NCBI RefSeq assembly: GCF_002179555.1
Contig: NZ_NHOU01000002.1
Span: forward strand, 186,001 to 250,000
Source of the DNA: Salinicola salarius
Lineage (GTDB): Bacteria > Pseudomonadota > Gammaproteobacteria > Pseudomonadales > Halomonadaceae
Direction: 5' to 3'
Length of the DNA: 64,000 nt
Below the pieces are notes generated by a model that saw nothing but the letters and a program-made list of their open reading frames with translations, searched no databases and had not been told where the DNA came from. This document shows positions 1 to 10,032 of the stretch, piece after piece. Within the stretch, counting starts at the first letter, position 1. Every line of letters begins with the position of its first letter. The position numbers and the translations under genes are program-made.

Positions 1-39
1 TCGGAGAAATGGTTCGGGACCGACATTACCCAACCGTGA
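1..39 (+). CDS. C-terminal end of a polar amino acid ABC transporter substrate-binding protein (partial)
   Basis: Frame 1 reads 12 codons ending in KWFGTDITQP and a TGA stop, then a hairpin, then the permease and ATPase genes of an amino acid importer. A tail of the KWFG type right before such genes fits a periplasmic binding protein of the polar amino acid family. Nearly all of the gene lies outside the window, so the identity rests on position and the short tail only. Confidence 0.5.
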   Translation, partial: SEKWFGTDITQP

Positions 40-58
40 TCGACGTTTCACAGCAACG

Positions 59-90
59 GCCCATGGCGCTGACCGGCGCCATGGGCTTTT
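59..90 (+). terminator. Hairpin with T-tract after the binding-protein gene
   Basis: GCCCATGGCGC (59-69) pairs with GCGCCATGGGC (76-86) and is followed by TTTT. It lies between the binding-protein stop and the permease start. In ABC importer operons such a hairpin commonly lets the binding-protein message be more abundant than the permease/ATPase message; that use here is inference. Confidence 0.75.
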
Positions 91-129
91 CCGTTATCTG
101 AGGTCGCCAAGCGCGGAGCGCCACGCACT

Positions 130-804
130 ATGCACGCACTCGATTTCGACTACATGCTGGGCCTGGTGCCCATTCTTCTCGGTTATCTGCCCCTGACGCT
201 CGAGATGGCAGCCGCCGGCATGGCCTGTGCCCTGGTGCTGGCCTGCCTGCTCGCCGTCATACGGGTGACTCGTATTCCCGGCCTCAACGCCGTTGCGCTG
301 CTGTTCATCTCGTTCTTTCGCGGCACGCCGCTGCTGGTCCAGCTGTTCCTGTTCTACTACGGACTGCCTCAGGTACTGACCTTCCTGGTGGCGATCAACG
401 GTATCACCGCTACCATCCTTGGCCTGACGCTCCATTTCTCCGCCTACATGGCGGAGTCCATTCGCGCCGCCATCGTGGGCATCGACCGGAGCCAGACCGA
501 AGCCGCACTCTCCATCGGCATGACACGAGCGCAACTGATGCGACGGATCGTGCTGCCGCAGGCGACCCGGATAGCAACACCGACACTGATGAACTACTTC
601 ATCGACATGATCAAGTCGACATCGCTGGCCTTCACCCTCGGCGTCACCGAGCTGATGGGGGCGACCCAGAAGGAAGCCGCCGGAAGCTTTCTCTACTTCG
701 AGGCCTTCCTGGTGGTCGCGGTGATCTACTGGATCGTGGTCGAGGCACTCTCCTGGGTGCAAAAATGGCTGGAACAACGACTCAACCGGGCGTATCAGCG
801 ATGA
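130..804 (+). CDS. Polar amino acid ABC transporter permease
   Basis: This is an inner-membrane permease of the HisM/GlnP type (224 aa, usual length for the family). It has about five hydrophobic segments, the family-typical FRGTPLLVQ near residues 63-71, and the EAA loop beginning EAALSIG near 124-130 that contacts the ATPase. A GGAG sequence lies about 11 nt before the ATG. The stop overlaps the start of the ATPase gene by 4 nt (ATGA), so the two are translated together. The substrate cannot be read from the sequence; a polar amino acid such as glutamine, cystine or histidine is the family expectation. Confidence 0.93.
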   Translation: MHALDFDYMLGLVPILLGYLPLTLEMAAAGMACALVLACLLAVIRVTRIPGLNAVALLFISFFRGTPLLVQLFLFYYGLPQVLTFLVAINGITATILGLTLHFSAYMAESIRAAIVGIDRSQTEAALSIGMTRAQLMRRIVLPQATRIATPTLMNYFIDMIKSTSLAFTLGVTELMGATQKEAAGSFLYFEAFLVVAVIYWIVVEALSWVQKWLEQRLNRAYQR

Positions 805-1547
805 TCGAACTCAAGGGCATTCGCAAGCAATTCGGCGACCACGTCGTCTTCGACGACATCGATCTCACCCTCGAGCGCGGCGAGATCATCGTGATCGTCG
901 GCCCCTCCGGGACCGGCAAGTCAACCCTGCTGCGCTGCATCAACTTTCTCGAGACGCCCGATGCCGGCCATCTGACCGTTGGCGATCTCAGTCTCGACGC
1001 GACCCGCGCGACCCATGAACAGATCCTCGCGCTGAGACGACGCACGGCGTTCGTGTTCCAGAACTATGCGCTGTTCGCCAACAAGACTGCGCTGCAGAAC
1101 ATCGCCGAGGGCATGATCGTGGTCGACGGCATGCCCAAGGCCAAGGCCTACGCCAGAGGCCGCGAGATTCTCGAGCGCATCGGCCTGGCCGACAAGGCCG
1201 ATGCCTATCCCGCCTCGCTCTCCGGAGGCCAGCAGCAGCGCGTGGGCATCGGCCGAGCGATGGCGGCCAATGCCGACGTGATCCTGTTCGACGAGCCGAC
1301 ATCCGCGCTGGACCCGCAATGGGTGGAGGAAGTGCTCGGCCTGATGAAGCAGCTCGCGGCGGAACATCAGACCATGATCGTCGTCACTCACGAGATGCAG
1401 TTCGCCCGCGAGGTCGCCGATCGCGTGGTATTCATGGACCAGGGCCGCATCATCGAGCAGGCCCCGCCTGCGGAGTTGTTTAGCCAGCCCAGGGACGAGC
1501 GCACGCAGCAGTTTCTGCGCAAGATCCTGGCGGCGAACGCCGTCTGA
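801..1547 (+). CDS. Polar amino acid ABC transporter ATP-binding protein
   Basis: ATPase subunit of the amino acid importer, 248 aa. Walker A is GPSGTGKST (34-42), the ABC signature is LSGGQ (140-144), Walker B is ILFDEP (161-166), and the switch histidine is in VVTHE near 200. An upstream in-frame ATG at 765 would lie inside the permease gene. I chose 801 because MIELKGIRKQFG is the normal N-terminus of the family and because it forms an ATGA overlap with the permease stop. It forms one importer with the permease and the binding protein whose tail is at the window edge. Confidence 0.95.
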   Translation: MIELKGIRKQFGDHVVFDDIDLTLERGEIIVIVGPSGTGKSTLLRCINFLETPDAGHLTVGDLSLDATRATHEQILALRRRTAFVFQNYALFANKTALQNIAEGMIVVDGMPKAKAYARGREILERIGLADKADAYPASLSGGQQQRVGIGRAMAANADVILFDEPTSALDPQWVEEVLGLMKQLAAEHQTMIVVTHEMQFAREVADRVVFMDQGRIIEQAPPAELFSQPRDERTQQFLRKILAANAV

Positions 1548-1615
1548 TCGACGTTCGTCGCCAGCGGGATCAGCGCGTCGAAGACGGTCTTGAAAACGTT
1601 GGCGCGCTGCTGGCA

Positions 1616-1638
1616 GAAAATCGTCGGGAGCGATTTTC
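1616..1638. terminator. Hairpin between convergent genes
   Basis: GAAAATCG (1616-1623) pairs with CGATTTTC (1631-1638). A second short stem, CGCCGC/GCGGCG, overlaps the stop codon of the minus-strand symporter gene. The A/T-rich outer arms suit bidirectional termination for the ABC ATPase gene (plus) and the symporter gene (minus). Confidence 0.55.
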
Positions 1639-1646
1639 GACGCCGC

Positions 1647-3131
1647 CTAGCGGCGTCCCGAAGGGAGCCTGCCAGGGATGGCAAGCTCAAAGAAGCGCTC
1701 CACCACGTCGTCTCTCACGGGCGGCGTCAGGCAGGAGACGATCACGAACAGCGGCAGGTTGATCATCAAACCCCAGAACCCGGCGTGAATGCCGAGCGGA
1801 TTGGGCCAGATCAGCGTGAACGCCAGCGTCACGCTGAACCCGCTCACGATCCCAGCCAGCACACCCCTCCGTGACGCGCGGGTCCACAGGAACATGCCGA
1901 TGAATGCCGGCAACACTTGCGTCGCGAACCCCAGTCCCACCAGCAGGATCATGATCAGATTGCTCGGCTCGCTGATCGCCACCGGTGCCACGATCAACGC
2001 CATCACCGGAATCAGCAAGCGACGAGCGAGGCGCGCGGTGGCCGCATCGCCGAGGCGAAACAGCGGCTGAGCGATATCCTTGGCATAGGCCATCGACACC
2101 GAATGCAGAAACGGCTCGCAGGATGACATGGCAGCGGCCAGCGTTCCCGCTCCCAGCAGGCCCACCAGCCAGCTCGGCAGGTTCTGCAGCGCAAATTCGA
2201 GTGCCACGGTATCGGCCCGGCCCAGATTGGGGAGCGCGGTGATGCCGATGAAGCCCACCACCACCATCGGCAGCACGACGATATAGTAGGTCGGCAGCCA
2301 GGTCGCGCTGCGGCGAATGGTGTCGGCCGAACGCGCGCTCATCCACTGGCTCCAGACCGGCGGCATGAACGAGAGCATCGAGACGATGATCGACGTGGTC
2401 CAGAACGCGAAGCTCATCTTGCCATCGGCCCCCGGCAGGGTCAGAAACGCCGGCCGTTCGGCAGCCAGGCGCTCGAAGACACCCGCGAACCCCATCTCGC
2501 CGGTAGCGTGATGAGCCGCCCACAGCCCGACCGTCCAGGCCACGACCAGCATCAGGATGCCCTGAAAGGCGTTGGTCAGGCCGATGGCCCGTTGACCGCT
2601 GACATAGAGATAGATCGCGATGACGCTAAGAATCACGATCACGCCGGCCCAGACCGGGATCCGCCCGCCGCTCATCACCGACAGAATGTAGGCGGACCCC
2701 ATCGTCTGGAGTACCGCATAGGCCAGCGAGCCGATCGACATCACCAGCGCCGCCAGCCCGCCGAGCAGCGGACTCTGGTAGCGGTCGGCAATAGCCGCGC
2801 CCTGGGTGACATGTCCGAAGCGCTGGCCGAAGGCCCACACCTTGGGGCCGCAATACCATGCCACCAGCGCCAGATAGGAGAGATAGATCACCACGTAGAA
2901 GACGGCAACGCCCTTGCTGTAGGCCCAGCCGGGCGCGCCCATGAAGGTGTAGGCGCTGATGCTGCCCGCCGCGATCAGCAGATAGAGCGTTATCGGCCCC
3001 ATGCTTCGCCCGGCAACGCCCCACTCCTCCAGGCTATCCATCAGGTGCCCGCCACGTGCGCGCAACCCGATGAACAGCGCAACGCCGATGTACCCCAGGG
3101 TGATCCACAGCGGCAACAGACTAGTCGTCAT
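1647..3131 (-). CDS. Sodium:solute symporter (SSS family)
   Basis: Polytopic inner-membrane protein of 494 aa with the length and hydrophobic pattern of the SSS/SLC5 family (about 13 helices). Family-like stretches include the N-terminal EEWGVAGRSMGP and the following glycine-rich helix around ISAYTFMGAPGWAYSKG. The start MTTSLLPLW at 3131 is preferred over the ATG at 3161, because the latter lies well inside the upstream small gene. The two genes overlap by 11 nt. SSS carriers of this group move monocarboxylates, pantothenate or similar solutes with Na+; the actual substrate is unknown. Confidence 0.88.
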   Translation of the reverse strand: MTTSLLPLWITLGYIGVALFIGLRARGGHLMDSLEEWGVAGRSMGPITLYLLIAAGSISAYTFMGAPGWAYSKGVAVFYVVIYLSYLALVAWYCGPKVWAFGQRFGHVTQGAAIADRYQSPLLGGLAALVMSIGSLAYAVLQTMGSAYILSVMSGGRIPVWAGVIVILSVIAIYLYVSGQRAIGLTNAFQGILMLVVAWTVGLWAAHHATGEMGFAGVFERLAAERPAFLTLPGADGKMSFAFWTTSIIVSMLSFMPPVWSQWMSARSADTIRRSATWLPTYYIVVLPMVVVGFIGITALPNLGRADTVALEFALQNLPSWLVGLLGAGTLAAAMSSCEPFLHSVSMAYAKDIAQPLFRLGDAATARLARRLLIPVMALIVAPVAISEPSNLIMILLVGLGFATQVLPAFIGMFLWTRASRRGVLAGIVSGFSVTLAFTLIWPNPLGIHAGFWGLMINLPLFVIVSCLTPPVRDDVVERFFELAIPGRLPSGRR

Positions 3132-3351
3132 GAGAAGACACCCGCAGCCAGCGATTGGCAAGGAGCATGACCAGCCAGCACCCCAGCACGATCACGTAGG
3201 TCCATACCGCGAGCCACGGCAGCCCCAGCCATAGCCGCGGCTGGTTGAACCAGCCGATCACCGGCCACAGTCCCAGAGCGATCAGCGCCACGAACGCCAG
3301 AGTCAGGATCCATCCCTTACCCGAACGTGGGCGGACGACATAATGTTTCAT
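3121..3351 (-). CDS. Small two-helix membrane protein paired with the symporter (DUF3311/DUF997-like)
   Basis: 76 aa with two strongly hydrophobic segments separated by a short loop (FNQPRLWLGLPWLAVW). The small gene directly upstream of, and overlapping, an SSS symporter gene is a known arrangement: DUF3311 proteins with MctP-like carriers, and DUF997/YhdT with PanF. The GLPW loop looks more like DUF3311, but I cannot separate the two families by eye. I chose the start MKHYVV at 3351; an ATG seven codons upstream reads into a tandem repeat. Confidence 0.7.
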   Translation of the reverse strand: MKHYVVRPRSGKGWILTLAFVALIALGLWPVIGWFNQPRLWLGLPWLAVWTYVIVLGCWLVMLLANRWLRVSSHDD

Positions 3352-3357
3352 CGATGT

Positions 3358-3493
3358 GTCTAGCCTTTGCAAAGTCTGGCCTGTGAAGAATCTGGCCTTT
3401 GAAGAACCTAGTCGTTGAAAGAGTCTCGTCTTTGGAGCGTCTCACCTTTGGAACGTCTCGTCTTCGAGGAGACTCGTCCTTGAAGTGTCTGGC
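3358..3493. repeat. Degenerate 16-bp tandem repeat, about 8 copies
   Basis: Between the symporter pair and the DUF1206 gene, units of 16-17 bp follow a loose consensus GTCTSGYCTTTGAAGA, for example GTCTGGCCTGTGAAGAA, TCTGGCCTTTGAAGAA, GTCTCGTCTTTGGAGC and GTCTCACCTTTGGAAC. A 70-codon minus-strand reading frame crosses it, but its composition is just the repeat translated, so I do not call a gene. Confidence 0.75.
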
Positions 3494-3608
3494 GCCGCAA
3501 GCCCAAAGCGCCATAGAATCATACCGCATCGGGCATTGACGCCCGCCCGCCGTATCGTGAAGCCATTTTCTCTTCTAGGCTAGTAGCCGCTCAATCATAG
3601 GGAACGGC

Positions 3609-4427
3609 ATGAAAAGGATTCACTTCAGCCTGCGCGAGTGGCTGCAACATACTGCATCGGCAGGCTATGTCGCCAAGGGAATCATCTACCTGACGATCGG
3701 TTGGTTGGCGCTACTGACCACGATAGGGCTTGGCGGCAGCGAAAGCGGCGCTTCGGACGTCATTCGCAAAATCGCGCTGTGGCCGTTCGGACGCGTGCTG
3801 CTGGCGCTGATGGGTCTGGGGCTCACCGCTTACGTCCTGTGGCGCCTGGCTCAGGCGTTCTGGGATACCGAGCGCAAGGGCAACGACTGGAAAGGCTGGC
3901 TTCAGCGGCTGGGGTTCGCGATCAGCGGCGGCCTCTATACCACGCTGGCCTGGCAATGTGCCACGCTGATCTTTCAGAGCCTCTCCCAGTCGCAAAGCAG
4001 CGGATCCTCCCAGAACACCGAACGGCTCATGGGTCTCCCGGGCGGCCGCTGGCTGCTGCTGGCCATCGGCCTCGTCTTCGTCGGCGTCGGTTTCCATCAA
4101 CTGGTGCGCGCCTGGCGACGCGCCTATCGCAAGAACTGGCACCTGCAAAGCCGGCCCAATCCGCCCCTGCCCCTGCTCGAAGCCATCGCCCGGCTCGGTC
4201 TGGCGGCCCGCGGTGTCACCTTCCTGCTGATCGGCGGGCTGCTCGCACTAGCTGCGTGGCGTCTCTCGCCCGGCGATGCGCAAGGTCTCGGCGCGGCCCT
4301 GGACCTGCTGGCGCATCAGCCCTTCGGCGACTGGCTTCTCGGCGCGGTGGCCGTCGGCCTCATCGCCTATGGCGGCTACTGTTTCATCAATGCCGGCTAT
4401 CGCCGGGTACGTCATCCGCGGCACTGA
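3609..4427 (+). CDS. DUF1206 family membrane protein
   Basis: 272 aa with six predicted membrane helices arranged as repeated two-helix modules. Each module has the DUF1206 pattern of an aromatic/Arg start followed by a hydrophobic helix with GYVAKGIIYLTIGW (around 17-30) and its later counterpart LGLAARGVTFLLIGG (around 195-210). DUF1206 proteins are integral membrane proteins of unknown function. The gene stands alone, with a hairpin after it. The reading frame in +2 over the same region is a shadow. Confidence 0.85.
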   Translation: MKRIHFSLREWLQHTASAGYVAKGIIYLTIGWLALLTTIGLGGSESGASDVIRKIALWPFGRVLLALMGLGLTAYVLWRLAQAFWDTERKGNDWKGWLQRLGFAISGGLYTTLAWQCATLIFQSLSQSQSSGSSQNTERLMGLPGGRWLLLAIGLVFVGVGFHQLVRAWRRAYRKNWHLQSRPNPPLPLLEAIARLGLAARGVTFLLIGGLLALAAWRLSPGDAQGLGAALDLLAHQPFGDWLLGAVAVGLIAYGGYCFINAGYRRVRHPRH

Positions 4428-4497
4428 TCGATTATCACGAAGCATGTGGCTCCGGAACGACCGGTCGGAGATCGAAGACAACTGGGGCCGATAGAGA

Positions 4498-4520
4498 AAG
4501 CCGCCCATGATGGGCGGCTT
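4498..4520. terminator. Bidirectional hairpin between DUF1206 gene and ureJ
   Basis: AAGCCGCCCA (4498-4507) pairs with TGGGCGGCTT (4511-4520) around a 3-nt loop. It lies between two convergent genes. T-tracts are weak on both sides (CTTCC on plus, CTTTC on minus). Confidence 0.6.
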
Positions 4521-4588
4521 CCAGAGGCTGGCACCTGATGGCCCCAGAGAACTTTTCCGCTTCTGATACGAGGCGGCTCGGCCGACAA

Positions 4589-5194
4589 TCAGCCCAGCAT
4601 CAGCGCACCGCCGGCGGCGGCGATGGCGGCGCCGATACCGCGCATCCAGCGGTTGTCGCGCTGCATCAGCCAGCTGCCGGTCAAGCGACCCAGCAGCGTG
4701 ATACCCACACTGGCGATGACGAAGCCGAGCGCGTAGAGCGCCGCCGACGCGCCCGGTGCGAGCTCGCTGCCGTGGGCGTGGCCGTGCAGCAGGATGAACG
4801 CGAAGACCAGCGTTCCGCCCAGCGCGCTGGGGAGCTTGACCAGACTGGCCAGCAACGCCCCTGCCAGCAGAACGCTGGAGGCGATACCGAACTCGACGCC
4901 GAGCAGCGGCACGCCACCCCAGGCGAGCCCGGCACCGGCGACCATGCCCAGGGCAATCAGCAGCGGCATGGCACGGCGCAGCGCGGGTGCCTGACGGCAG
5001 CTCCACAACCCGACCGCCAGCATGGCGAGCAGATGGTCCAGGCCGGACAGCGGATGCATCAAGCCGGCAAGAAAGCTGCCGCCGTGGGTGTGCGGCAGCG
5101 CTCCGGGATGCGCCATGGCCGCCGAAGCAGCCAGCATCGTCACCGGTGCGGCCAGCCAGGCCAGACGCCGAGCAGTGAGAAGGGATGAAGTCAT
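4589..5194 (-). CDS. ureJ: HupE/UreJ family nickel permease
   Basis: 201-aa inner-membrane protein, the last gene of the urease unit. It has a cleavable-looking N-terminus ending AASAAMAHPG, a His-rich segment just after it (HPGALPHTHGG), the family signature HPLSGLDHLLAMLAVGLWS, and about six further helices including HGHAHGSE. HupE/UreJ proteins import nickel for urease or hydrogenase, and this context makes urease the partner. I chose MTSSLL because AAGGAGAACC lies just upstream on the coding strand; an ATG ten codons earlier lacks such a site. Confidence 0.9.
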   Translation of the reverse strand: MTSSLLTARRLAWLAAPVTMLAASAAMAHPGALPHTHGGSFLAGLMHPLSGLDHLLAMLAVGLWSCRQAPALRRAMPLLIALGMVAGAGLAWGGVPLLGVEFGIASSVLLAGALLASLVKLPSALGGTLVFAFILLHGHAHGSELAPGASAALYALGFVIASVGITLLGRLTGSWLMQRDNRWMRGIGAAIAAAGGALMLG

Positions 5195-5226
5195 GACGGT
5201 TCTCCTTGAATGAAACGGACGCAAAC

Positions 5227-5889
5227 TCAGTTGGCGCTCAGCAACGCCTGATCCTCGATGTCTCTACACGCCTTACCGCGTCGCTCCGGCAACATGCCGC
5301 GGTCGAGGATGAAACGGACGATCGTCTCGACACCGACGCCGTCGTGCAGATTGGTGAACACGAAGGGGCGTTCGCCGCGCATCTTCTTGGCGTCGCGCTC
5401 CATCACCTCGAGCGACGCATGAACGTAATCGGCGATATCGATCTTGTTGATGATCAACAGATCCGATTTGGTGATACCCGGCCCTCCCTTGCGCGGAATC
5501 TTGTCGCCGGCGGAGACATCGATCACGTAAAGCGTCAGGTCCGACAGTTCGGGACTGAACGTGGCGGCCAGATTGTCGCCGCCGGATTCCACCAGCACCA
5601 GTTCCAGCGAGGGATGTAGCGAGTGAAGGTCATCGATGGCCGCCAGATTCATCGAGGCGTCCTCGCGAATCGCGGTATGCGGGCAGCCCCCGGTTTCCAC
5701 GCCGATGATGCGATCTGCGGCCAGGGCATCGTGGCGCAGCAGGAAGTCGGCATCCTCACGGGTGTAGATATCGTTGGTCACCACGGCGATATCGTAGTGT
5801 TCGCGCAGCGCCAGACAGAGCTGCTTGAGCAGCGCGGTCTTCCCGGAGCCTACCGGGCCGCCGACACCGACGCGTAAACAGTGCTTCAT
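5227..5889 (-). CDS. ureG: Urease accessory GTPase UreG
   Basis: SIMIBI-class GTPase that delivers nickel to the urease apoenzyme together with UreE, UreF and UreD/H. 220 aa, near the usual length. The P-loop is [14 protein letters not shown] (8-21). Further motifs are [10 protein letters not shown], the metal-binding [20 protein letters not shown] and the base-recognition NKIDIADYV. Located after ureF and before ureJ. AGGAGA precedes the ATG on the minus strand. Confidence 0.97.
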   Translation of the reverse strand: MKHCLRVGVGGPVGSGKTALLKQLCLALREHYDIAVVTNDIYTREDADFLLRHDALAADRIIGVETGGCPHTAIREDASMNLAAIDDLHSLHPSLELVLVESGGDNLAATFSPELSDLTLYVIDVSAGDKIPRKGGPGITKSDLLIINKIDIADYVHASLEVMERDAKKMRGERPFVFTNLHDGVGVETIVRFILDRGMLPERRGKACRDIEDQALLSAN

Positions 5890-5930
5890 CTTGTTGCTCT
5901 CCTATTCCCTTCACCTTCAACGGCTATCTC

Positions 5931-5975
5931 GTCCGAAGACGCTGAATGAATCGCGGCATTCGGACGGCGTCTTCG
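5931..5975. repeat. Inverted repeat between ureF and ureG
   Basis: GTCCGAAGACGC (5931-5942) faces CGGAC-G-GCGTCTTCG (5961-5975): CGAAGACGC pairs with GCGTCTTCG, and GTCCG also has its complement CGGAC. It starts right after the ureF stop codon in the sense of transcription. It may be an intercistronic processing or stability structure. Confidence 0.5.
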
Positions 5976-6668
5976 TCAGCTGCGGAACAGCCGTGAATAC
6001 TGTGTCTCGTGCAGAGCGCTTGCCAGCGCCAGGCCCGGCAGAACCGGACCCAGCTCGGCATCCGATAACCGATTGGCCACCTCGACGGCGCTGGCCAGCT
6101 CGGGCCGTAGCCGCTCGATGAGCCGCTGCGCAGCGGTCTGCCCCAGAGGCAGCGCCTTGCAGGCAGCCGCCAGCTGGTTTTCCAGCCACGCCCAGGCGAA
6201 GCCGAGCTGGGTATCCTCGACAGCAACACCGCGCCGATGGGCCAGCCAGGCGAATAGCGTGACGTAAGTCGGGCGCTGCGGTAGCCAGCCGGACACCGGC
6301 AACAGATCGAGATCATCCAGCAGGCGGACCAACGCCTGCCCCAGACGCAGATCCTCCTCTGCCAGCTCGGCGGTCTCGCGGTTGGCCTGGAGCCAATCGT
6401 TCCAGTACTGCAACGCCTCGTGATCCTCCACCGCCCAGGCGGCCTGAAGCCGGGCCAGCACCGGCAGCTCACATGACGTCAGACCGTCTTCCAGCACGCC
6501 GGACAACCACGCGTTCAGGCTCTCTTCGTCGCTCACCCAGTTCAGCTCGAAGGCGCTCTCGAGACCTTGCGACCAGGCAAAGGCACCGATCGGCAAGGCC
6601 GGGCTGACGAGTTGCATCAACCCCATCAGCGCCAGCGGATCACGATCCCGTATCGAATCGACTACCAC
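5976..6668 (-). CDS. ureF: Urease accessory protein UreF
   Basis: 230-aa, mostly helical scaffold that binds UreD/H and UreG in the nickel-insertion complex. The family-typical N-terminal region is LMQLVSPALPIGAFAWSQGLE; the C-terminus ends with HETQYSRLFRS, again typical. The start is GTG at 6668, only a few bases after the ureE stop. MGLMQL (15 codons in) is an alternative start. The near-contiguous ureE-ureF junction implies coupled translation. Confidence 0.95.
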   Translation of the reverse strand: MVVDSIRDRDPLALMGLMQLVSPALPIGAFAWSQGLESAFELNWVSDEESLNAWLSGVLEDGLTSCELPVLARLQAAWAVEDHEALQYWNDWLQANRETAELAEEDLRLGQALVRLLDDLDLLPVSGWLPQRPTYVTLFAWLAHRRGVAVEDTQLGFAWAWLENQLAAACKALPLGQTAAQRLIERLRPELASAVEVANRLSDAELGPVLPGLALASALHETQYSRLFRS

Positions 6669-6671
6669 CGT

Positions 6672-7232
6672 TCAATGCTCATGGTTGTGGCCATGACGGT
6701 GGGACAGGTGATGCTGGAAGTCGTAGACCTGCCCATGGCCGCTCGCCGGATCGTGATGATGGCCATGATCGTGCCCATGTCCGTGCCCGAGCCCCTCGGC
6801 GTAGGCGCCTGGCTCGGGGTCGAACGGCGCCTTGTGCCGCTCCAGCGCCGCGCCCAGCCTCGCTGCCAGCGCCTCGAGAACGTGGTCTGGCGGGAAGCGT
6901 ACCCAGCCGCCTTCGTCGTCCTGGCCGATCGCCAGTTGCACGTGCCGGTTACCCAGGTGATAGCAGAGCCGAGCCAGCGCCAGACCGGACGGCACCGATG
7001 CGGTCACGACCGGTTCATCGGCGGCCCGGACGGCGACGATCTCGCCGGTTTCGGCGCGCAGCAGCGCCCCATCGCGCAGCACCGGCCCGCGATCCAGAAA
7101 AATGCCGATCTCGCGCCCACTGTCGCTGGTCGCCTTCAACCGCCCCCGCATCCGCAGTTCGAACGGTAACGTCACGCTGTCGACAGCTTCGGCGTCGGAT
7201 GTCGCCTCCAGCCGTTCCATTAATTTCCACAT
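6672..7232 (-). CDS. ureE: Urease accessory nickel metallochaperone UreE
   Basis: 186 aa. The N-terminal part carries the UreE peptide-binding-like fold (FELRMRGRLKATSDSGREIGIFLDRG). The central metal-binding domain contains CYHLGNRHV near residues 90-98. The tail (about 149-186) is very His-rich, with runs such as GHGHGHDHGHHHD and SHRHGHNHEH, as in nickel-storing UreE proteins. The start at 7232 has GAGG nine bases upstream. MRRTD five codons earlier would be an alternative start. Confidence 0.95.
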   Translation of the reverse strand: MWKLMERLEATSDAEAVDSVTLPFELRMRGRLKATSDSGREIGIFLDRGPVLRDGALLRAETGEIVAVRAADEPVVTASVPSGLALARLCYHLGNRHVQLAIGQDDEGGWVRFPPDHVLEALAARLGAALERHKAPFDPEPGAYAEGLGHGHGHDHGHHHDPASGHGQVYDFQHHLSHRHGHNHEH

Positions 7233-7327
7233 GTCTGTTCGCCTCATGCAGGCCAATACCGGGCACCCGGAATAACCAGACGATAGATAATCGAAAAAGT
7301 GCCCTGGCCGACGGTTGAATATCCCAC

Positions 7328-9033
<1,706 letters not shown>

Positions 9034-9034
<1 letters not shown>

Positions 9035-9420
9035 CAGTCGGCCCCTCCATTCTTATCGCCTGCAGGCACATCTCTTGACGGAGATGCCCTTCGCGCGTCC
9101 TCGGGCGCGTTAGGGAGCAGCGAGCCCATGACGTCGCCACGGAAACCGTAGACGCGGCGTTCGCCGACGTAGGGCACCAGTGTTACCTCACGGGTCTGTC
9201 CCGGTTCGAAGCGGATCGCCGATCCCGCCGGCACGTCGAGGCGGTAGCCCCGGGCCTTGGCGCGATCGAAGGTCAACGCCGGGTTGGTTTCGGCGAAGTG
9301 ATAGTGGGAGCCCACCTGCACCGGCCGGTCACCGGTGTTGGCCACCGCCAGCGTGAGCGTCTCGAGACCGGCATTGAGCTCGATCTCGCCGTCCTGAATC
9401 TGCATTTCACCGGGAATCAT
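9034..9420 (-). CDS. ureB: Urease beta subunit UreB
   Basis: 128-aa structural subunit of the UreABC trimer. Recognisable by [18 protein letters not shown] at the start, [18 protein letters not shown], and the ending [14 protein letters not shown]. The C-terminal extension of about 25 residues after the conserved core is low-complexity (Ala, Asp, Pro, Ser). Overlaps ureC by 1 nt. Confidence 0.98.
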
Positions 9421-9503
9421 CGATTTTCCCTTGTTATCGGTTGTTCGTCACATGGACAGCACCTGGACAGCCAACTGCCATTATCTGACGCGATGCAAGC
9501 GAA

Positions 9504-9589
9504 GGTCAGGGTAGGCGGCAAGCTTCGAAAAAGCGCAGTTGGCTTCAGCCAATGAGCATTTTTCGAAGCGCAGCCAACATCGCCTGACC
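9504..9589. repeat. Nested inverted repeat between ureA and ureB
   Basis: Three nested palindromes share one centre: GGTCAGG (9504-9510) with CCTGACC (9583-9589); GCTTCGAAAAA (9522-9532) with TTTTTCGAAGC (9559-9569); TTGGCT (9539-9544) with AGCCAA (9547-9552). It lies in a 182-bp gap inside an otherwise tightly packed operon. It could be a REP/MITE-like element or an RNA structure that sets subunit stoichiometry. The minus-strand T5 run after the middle stem could also cause partial termination. Confidence 0.7.
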
Positions 9590-9602
9590 CAGCGCAGCCG
9601 CG

Positions 9603-9905
9603 TCAGACAATAGGGTCGTGAACCGTGACCAGCTTGGTACCGTCGGGAAAGGTCGCCTCGACCTGCACTTCCTGAATCATCTCGGCGACACCGTCCATGA
9701 CGTCCTCGCGGGTCAGGATCTCGCGGCCATAGCTCATCAGCTCGGCCACGCTGCGTCCGTCACGCGCCCCTTCCAGGATTTCGAAGCTGATCAGCGCCAT
9801 CGCTTCCGGGTAGTTGAGCTTGAGCCCGCGCGCGCGCCGCCGTTCCGCCAGCTGTGCCGCACTGAACAGCAGCAGTTTGTCTTTGTCTCGGGGTGTCAGT
9901 TCCAT
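9603..9905 (-). CDS. ureA: Urease gamma subunit UreA
   Basis: 100 aa, the canonical length for the small structural subunit. It starts [23 protein letters not shown] and contains [24 protein letters not shown] and [20 protein letters not shown], which are diagnostic. AGGA lies seven bases before the ATG. It is separated from ureD by 127 bp and from ureB by 182 bp, unusually large gaps for this operon. Confidence 0.99.
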   Translation of the reverse strand: MELTPRDKDKLLLFSAAQLAERRRARGLKLNYPEAMALISFEILEGARDGRSVAELMSYGREILTREDVMDGVAEMIQEVQVEATFPDGTKLVTVHDPIV

Positions 9906-9923
9906 ATCGATGTCCTGTCTGTA

Positions 9924-9944
9924 AGCTACGAGCTACGAGCTACG
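9924..9944. repeat. Heptamer tandem repeat (AGCTACG)x3
   Basis: Three perfect copies of AGCTACG lie head to tail just upstream of ureA. Each AGCT core is itself palindromic. Function unknown; it falls in the ureD-ureA gap. Confidence 0.8.
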
Positions 9945-10032
9945 GGCATTGCAATGATGCGCCGGCTTCGGGGCAGCGCAGACGACAGTGCTGGGCCGCT
10001 TCGACCAGTATCCGTCGCCGTCGGCATGATGA

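Noticed and set aside
3317-3529. 70-codon minus-strand frame over the 16-bp repeat
   Set aside because: Its sequence is the repeat translated; it overlaps the start of the small membrane protein gene and has no ribosome site.
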